Source: Calonectria ilicicola (taxonomy: Eukaryota > Ascomycota > Sordariomycetes > Hypocreales > Nectriaceae). Taken from it: a DNA stretch of 64,000 nt. Made by a program: the position numbers and the translations under genes. The notes beneath the pieces were generated by a model. The model searched no databases and had not been told where the DNA came from. It was given only the letters and a program-made list of their open reading frames with translations. The stretch lies in contig CP085832.1 of the NCBI GenBank assembly GCA_020809705.1, forward strand, positions 2,108,001 to 2,172,000. Direction: 5' to 3'. This document shows, piece by piece, positions 58,630 to 64,000 of this stretch (its first letter is position 1; every line of letters starts with the position of its first letter).

Positions 58630-60036
58630 ATGTCTCTGGATACTTTGCCCGTTGAGCTGTTGGCCCACATTCTACGTTCTGTAGATTCGCCAGATCAATT
58701 AGACAGTCTCATCTCCGCATCGCCATCTTGCTTTCGCGTTTTTTCTCAGTCAGCAGACATCATACTTAGCAGTCTTATCAAAGATGTAGCACACCCCATC
58801 GTTTTGCACGAACTTCTTGCTGTTTGGAACGCTCCTATCTACACTGAAGGCGATGAGCTAAAATTCCGACACCAACTTGACAGTTTTTTTGCCGAATACT
58901 CTAAGCCAGGATCTTTCGATTTTCCCAATAAGAAAGAAGACTTGAAGGCCATATACCGTTTTATACGACGCGTTAATTCAGTTGTGGACGACTATTTCAA
59001 TCATTCCATGCTGAAACTTCGTAATGCTCCTCTCTACCCAATGTATGATCCATCGGAAGATGAGAGCGACGATGGCAAAGATCCAAATGAAGTCGACATA
59101 CCAACCTCTCCTTCCAGGACTGAACGAGCCCGAATGCAGAGGGCCTTCCTCAGATTTGAACTTTATTGCAGAACCTTTCCGGCTTGCAAACTAAGGCCCC
59201 ACGGTTCGATAGTTTCGGCTCATGAGCAATTTCAACTATTTCTAATTTCCCGAACCGCCTGGGAGGTTGAGGAGATAACTTGCGTCCACCAATATTACTC
59301 AACTATCATACAGGACTCAATCAATCAATTTGAAGATCAGTTCGTAGAGGCTGTTCTCGCCGCCCCTGGTGTTGTGCTTCCACAACAACCACCCAGTTCA
59401 AATGAAAGACAAATATGTGGGACAGCCGACTCGGACCTTGTCTCAGTTCAAAATCTTTCTTCGGGAAATCTTTGTATCTTCTCTCAAGACGAAAGAGTCA
59501 ATTTCAGTGTGTATCTCGGTTACATGGCTTCGATGGGGATCAACTTCATCTATCAGCTCACTCATGCCGACAACATGAGTCGAGCAGGTATGATCCGCAA
59601 ACACTGCCCTGGGACTCGCGACTTTCTCGCAGAGGCACTTATGACTGCCCCACGTCGATATCCCTTTGCGACTCGACATTACTACATTGATGACGAGGAC
59701 TTATCTCGGGGAAACGAGGGCTACTACTCGTTTAGGACCTCGGAGGTAGAAAGTTATCTAAGCATTTTATATTCAGGCGTTATGAACTTGAAATTAAGAG
59801 AAATGGGATACGTATTTTGGGATTCGATAAGATTTGATGATCCTCTCATCAGCGGCAGGTTCCAGCGCGCGCAGTCCATTACCAAGGAAGACATGTTCGA
59901 ACGTCTTATGGGAGGCGTCGGCGGGGGTGCCGAACAAAAGTTAAAGGATGTTTGGATTCCTCGAGGTGAGATGGATCGAATCAGAGGAGAATTCGGTTCT
60001 GAAAGAGACACGAGAACCGTTCGTCGGCTCGCCTAA
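58630..60036 (+). CDS. F-box-like protein
   Basis: Single exon, 468 aa. The N-terminus LDTLPVELLAHILRSVDSPDQL (residues 3-24), followed by LDSLISASPSCFRVF, is an F-box motif of the type that links substrates to Skp1-Cullin ubiquitin ligases. The remainder is mostly helical (DDYFNHSMLKLRNAPL; AWEVEEITCVHQYYSTIIQD) with an acidic segment (SEDESDDGKDPNEVD). No WD40 or leucine-rich repeats are visible, so the substrate-binding part is not classified. Large families of such F-box proteins exist in ascomycetes; the substrate is not known. Confidence 0.78.
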   Translation: MSLDTLPVELLAHILRSVDSPDQLDSLISASPSCFRVFSQSADIILSSLIKDVAHPIVLHELLAVWNAPIYTEGDELKFRHQLDSFFAEYSKPGSFDFPNKKEDLKAIYRFIRRVNSVVDDYFNHSMLKLRNAPLYPMYDPSEDESDDGKDPNEVDIPTSPSRTERARMQRAFLRFELYCRTFPACKLRPHGSIVSAHEQFQLFLISRTAWEVEEITCVHQYYSTIIQDSINQFEDQFVEAVLAAPGVVLPQQPPSSNERQICGTADSDLVSVQNLSSGNLCIFSQDERVNFSVYLGYMASMGINFIYQLTHADNMSRAGMIRKHCPGTRDFLAEALMTAPRRYPFATRHYYIDDEDLSRGNEGYYSFRTSEVESYLSILYSGVMNLKLREMGYVFWDSIRFDDPLISGRFQRAQSITKEDMFERLMGGVGGGAEQKLKDVWIPRGEMDRIRGEFGSERDTRTVRRLA

Positions 60037-60531
60037 GGTTTTTCTGGTTTCAAGGTCTATTAATTACGGAAAGGAAAACGGGAGAATGTACCATGTTGAT
60101 GGAATTGGCGGTTTTTTTAGTTTTATTATTACCAGTCAACTATTAGTGGATGAGAAGGGTCATATACACACACCCACCAAAAAAAGCTATATCTTTATAT
60201 GTTGATCGCCCATGCGCACCAGTCTCCAAGAATGGTTAGTATTGGATACCTCCAGAAACTGCTTTGGGGCGAGGCTAAATCTTGGTCTCATGGCTTATAA
60301 CCTGGATGACTGATGTTTTCTTTACTAAAAGTTTTTCTGCGGGTATAGACGATGAAAAAAAGGCGCCAAATTCTAGCAACTTAAGTTTCCACCGCGTTCA
60401 TCACGTGCGCGAATTATTTTATAAATTCTGCTACTTCCTTATCTTATTTCAACTTCTCCCCACAACATCGAGCTGGGTTGCAGGATACGGTGATATTTTT
60501 CTGCCTTTGCCTCCAAATTCACATTACTACT
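60037..60531. other. Intergenic region before the Nudix gene
   Basis: 495 bp, AT-rich at first, then with a run of TTTCTTC-type sequence close to the ATG at 60532. No gene was seen. Confidence 0.5.
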
Positions 60532-61569
60532 ATGACCAGATTGAGCAACATCGACCTAGTAAACCAGGTCGACTCGTGAGTACAACCCTCAAGTAAACTC
60601 AGTACTCAAGCCAACTTTATCCTCAGCTTTCCGTATCTTAACTCAGATACATGGGAAAGCCAGAGTCGCATCTTGGGTATATACACGCTTGTGTCGAAAG
60701 ATACCGCGGGGACAATTCCGCAAGGTTATATACTAGCCTCGGTCATTAAGGCCTTATTAGAGGTCCCGGTTGAAATTCGCGGCGAAGTGATAGTTGACGA
60801 AGATGAACGAACGGTCTTGGCCTTTACTGATAGGTCCGAACCAGAGCGCACAGCTAGAATCGAAAATACTTTCAAGTATCTCAAGGAACAGAGAAAATTC
60901 CCATGCTTAAATTCCTGGAAAGGGGAACTATCACCAGTGTATGATCGCGACAACTCTACCATCCTTTATAGCGTTGATCGTGTTGTCACCGAGCTCCTGG
61001 GAGTCATGCGATGGGGAGTTCATATGACGGCGTATGTCGTAGACAACACCGCCCCCTACGGTTTGAAGATTTGGGTACCCAAGCGTGCTCCAACCAAATC
61101 GTATCCTGGTATGCTAGACAATACAGCGGCAGGCGGGCTGAAGACTGGGGAAGACCCCTTTGATGGCGTTATACGAGAGGCAATTGAAGAAGCGAGTCTG
61201 CCAGAGTCACTCGCGAGAGAACGGACGCAATTGACGAGCATAGTCACTTACATGCATGTCAGTGAAGCAACCGATGGAGAAAGTGTTGGCATGATCCACC
61301 CGGAATGCCACAGAATCTTTGATATTGAAGTTCCGGGTGATTTTGTACCTATCCCGCGAGAGGGCGAAGTTGCAGAGTATCGCCTCTGCACAGTACCTGA
61401 AGTGCAGGAAAACCTCGCTCTGGGAAAGTTCAAGCCAAACTGTGCACTGATCATGCTCGAGTTTTTCCTTCGGCACGGAATAGTTACTCAAGAGAACGAA
61501 TCTCACTTCGAGGATATCAAGGCACGGTTGCATAGAAAATTGCCATTCGCAGGGCCTCATTTACCATAG
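60532..61569 (+). CDS. DUF4743/Nudix hydrolase (thiamine pyrophosphokinase-related)
   Basis: Model: exons 60532-60575 and 60627-61569 (GTGAGT donor, CTCAG acceptor), giving 328 aa. Exon 1 provides MTRLSNIDLVNQVDS and the join gives FPYLNSDTW, the start typical of this family. A DUF4743 part (about residues 1-140; RILGIYTLVSKD) is followed by a Nudix fold with the box GGLKTGEDPFDGVIREAIEEASL (residues 184-206); the catalytic Glu-Glu pair is kept, but the Gly near the box end is Ser. This two-part architecture is found in Nudix enzymes related to the N-terminal half of fission-yeast Tnr3, linked to oxythiamine or thiamine diphosphate turnover. The substrate is inferred only. Convergent with the FAD oxidoreductase, 270 bp apart. 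Confidence 0.88.
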
Positions 61570-61839
61570 ATGGTCTCCTTCGCGGAAAAAAAAAGATAAC
61601 AAACAATTCGAAACATTTAAACATGCCATGCTCCTCCTTTTTATGCAGAGATAAAAATAAAACAAAAAAAATGGGCCAAAGCAACACGCATAATAAATCC
61701 AAAACTTTTGCTATGCGTCCCTCACCAAGTTCACGTTTGCAGTAGTTTTACATCAGACACCATCAGCGTCAGAATGTCCAAAATTCAAAACGCCAATATC
61801 AGATCAAGCCTCCCAATAACCACAACTAAGTGCTCCATC

Positions 61840-63531
61840 CTATTGGAGTTTTCTGTTGAGCTTCTTAACATGGTAGCCGTTCATCTGGGGCTTGCGGCTT
61901 GGCCTGCTAGGGTGAAATAGTCTCTCCAGAACCTGCACCACAAAAACTTGAATGAGCAAAATGATGAGACGCAGGAAGTAATCTACCAAACCCAAACGGG
62001 GTCTTCGGCCTCTACTGTAAGTCGAATCCGTGAAATCGAAGGGCAATCTCGCTCCAAGATGTTCTTGTGCGACGTAAAGGCCGCTGCTGAAACCGTCTTC
62101 GTGGAATCCATACTTAGTCCACGCTCCTGCATAACTGATCCCACGAGTGTTTTGGATATAAGGGAGTAGCTTCTGTGCTCGGATGACTGAAGGAGTATAC
62201 ACGGGCTGAGAATAGTAGTATTTCCCTTGGATGGTCTCCAACCGAGGCTTGAATATTGGGTTCAGTGTAACAAACACGTCTCCAAATGTATCGCGAGGTA
62301 TGTGCTGGAGTATGTTCATGTTGTAAGTCATCGAAACTTTACCAGTCTGCGCCTTGCGTATGACTGGTGAGGACAAAGTCAGATAGTTCCAGCTTGCCCA
62401 AGCTTTTCGTCGAACAGGCATCAATGCGCGATCCGAATGCAAAACAGCCTCGTTTTGTGAAGTTTCAAAGCAAGATAAAATCGATCGCTCCTCTGGGGTC
62501 GCAGATGTTCGAATAATATCAAGAGCTTCATCACCATGGGTAGCGAGAATAACATGATCAAAGACCTGAGATGAACCATTTTCCAGGTGCACTCTGACTC
62601 GGCCATCCTCCTCGCTAGACACTCGCCGAACGGGTGTTTTTAAGAAGATATGATTAGGGGGAAATCCTCTAAAAACCGCATCAATATATGCCTTGGCACC
62701 ATCCCTTATAGTGAGCCACTGGGGGCGGTCCGCAAAAATTGATAGGCGATGGTGATTCCAGCTAATTAGGCGGTCAGCTTTGGCGACATTAATAAGGGGG
62801 GCTGGCTTACAGGAACCGGACCAGGGTGACGACCGGAAACTCCATCACGCATTTGTCGGCGCTTGTGCCCCAGGCAGCTGCTGTCATGGGGATGAGATAA
62901 TCGTCACGGAAGGCGTCTGAGTAGCCTTCGCGGCTCAAGTATTGGCCTATCGTTTCTTCCTTGACTACATGATTCATGATGGCGTTTCCAACATGAAGAT
63001 GTTGTGTCTCCTCTGGCTCATTGACCAACAAGTCGAGTGCAAATTGGTTGAAGCGAACAATGTCGAAGATCATTCTCCACATTCTAGGCGATAGAATATT
63101 TCTTCTTTGACAGAAAAAGGAGAATAAACCCGACCCAGACCATTCAAAAGCACCCCTGTCTCTGGATACGCTAAATGACATGTCTGTAGGTTCAGTCTGG
63201 ACCCCAATCTTGTCCAAAAATTGCAGGAAATTCGCTACCCAAAAACGATTAGCACACGCAAGATAGGCATGTGTTGGCGCGACTCACGGTATGTCGCGGT
63301 GTTGAAAGCCACGAAGCCAGTGTCGACGGCTGTGTTGTACTTTCCCTTCCTAAACTGGACGGTATTGGTGTGCCCGCCTAGCCGGTCGGCGGCTTCAAAG
63401 ATGTAGACATCATGATACGTCTTGTTTAGTGCCCAAAGAGCTGCAATACCAGCACTCCCGCTGCCAACGATGGCAACCTTCTTCCTGACAAAGAAATCAG
63501 TATGGCCGTTCATCTGGTACTGCTGGCTCAT
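61840..63531 (-). CDS. Membrane-anchored FAD-dependent oxidoreductase (COG2907-like)
   Basis: Model: exons 63531-63288, 63234-62811 and 62761-61840, giving 529 aa. [19 protein letters not shown] carries the FAD-binding GxGxxG (residues 23-28), followed by [17 protein letters not shown], the second half of the Rossmann motif, and [16 protein letters not shown]. The third exon begins [22 protein letters not shown], typical of the fungal members of the amine-oxidase-like flavoprotein group, and [19 protein letters not shown], the FAD-closing motif near the end. [22 protein letters not shown] is a C-terminal hydrophobic anchor. The bacterial relatives are linked to cyclopropane-fatty-acid modification; a role in lipid oxidation here is inferred. 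Start chosen at 63531; later ATGs (63513) are also possible. Confidence 0.87.
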
Positions 63532-64000
63532 GAATACGGAGAGGGAACGGGTGCACGGGTAATGTTGGCAGGTGGATTTGTTGGGTGCAAGTTTGGGCAG
63601 CACAAAAGCGATGACGAAATGAAGCTAAATATGAGTAGCGAGAAGGGATGGGCAGGTTTAAACATGTGAAAATGGAACCCGAGTGTCTCGGATATGGCAA
63701 AGTGTGATTGGCGCTGCATCGAGCCGCTGAAGGTGTCGGCTCTTGATTTGGCGACGATGCATTCGGTGAGTGGGACGGGACCAAGACGTACATATGATGT
63801 GGCTCTGGCATTGTGGAGGTTTCGGTCGTCGCCGGAAATAGCAAGATGTGGGCGACCGAGGTACAGATTCAGCTGCGTCTTGTACCTGAGGCGTCTCACA
63901 AAGGGAATGGTCAATAGATATGGAATGAAGAAAGTCAACCAGCAACTCCGGGAGCGTCGAGATGCCGAATGACATCCAGAGCTTGGCCTTTGCTTCTCAA
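63532..64000. other. Upstream flank of the FAD oxidoreductase
   Basis: The last 469 bp of the window are upstream of the FAD oxidoreductase. A GC-rich zone is seen and no gene can be supported; a gene running past the edge is possible. Confidence 0.4.

Overview
The window is nuclear DNA of a filamentous ascomycete (Pezizomycotina, most likely a sordariomycete). The signs are many short GT-AG introns of about 48-100 nt, CT-rich leaders upstream of housekeeping genes, intergenic gaps of 0.3-5.9 kb, and products such as Pus3, Rpc9, a Prs5-like PRPP synthetase, eL26/uL24, Cox11, an OPT transporter and a Ppo-type fatty-acid oxygenase. I placed introns by eye from GT/AG sites, branch-like CTAAC/CTGAC motifs and reading-frame continuity, so exon edges are models. 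Taxonomy below class level is a guess.

Layout. 1-5.9 kb: no convincing gene, with simple repeats and a long pyrimidine-rich stretch leading into a 1638-codon WD40/Gemin5-like gene (5.9-11.1 kb). 13-17.6 kb: a compact housekeeping block: PIG-H/Gpi15 (+), Pus3 (-), a degenerate Rho-like GTPase (+), Rpc9 (-). 20.6-26.9 kb: PRPP synthetase (+), an unrecognised single-pass membrane protein (+), a small SET-domain protein (-). 26.9-31.1 kb: no gene seen. 31.1-34.4 kb: a large low-complexity protein gene with one in-frame TAG. 35.8-39.3 kb: ribosomal L26, Cox11 and a small NAD(P)-binding oxidoreductase, all minus.

From about 39 kb the content is more accessory: a 2.5 kb gene-poor stretch, an oligopeptide transporter behind clustered GATA sites, two conserved fungal unknowns, a secreted cupredoxin, and a divergent pair of haem enzymes. 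The pair is a chloroperoxidase-family protein (-) and a Ppo-type oxygenase (+). After them come an F-box-like protein, a DUF4743/Nudix hydrolase and a membrane-anchored FAD oxidoreductase.

The most unusual items are: (1) the Ppo-type oxygenase (about 1508 aa against the usual ~1100), with two long Lys/Glu-rich helical insertions and no cysteine where the P450 haem ligand should be; (2) a Rho-like GTPase with non-canonical residues at both positions normally needed for GTP hydrolysis, yet with an intact CaaX box; (3) the TAG in the 31-34 kb gene, which is either a cryptic 42/48-nt intron or a real interruption. Genes 1 and 2 of the haem pair may act together on fatty acids (inference). No CRISPR, rRNA, confident tRNA or intact transposon was found.
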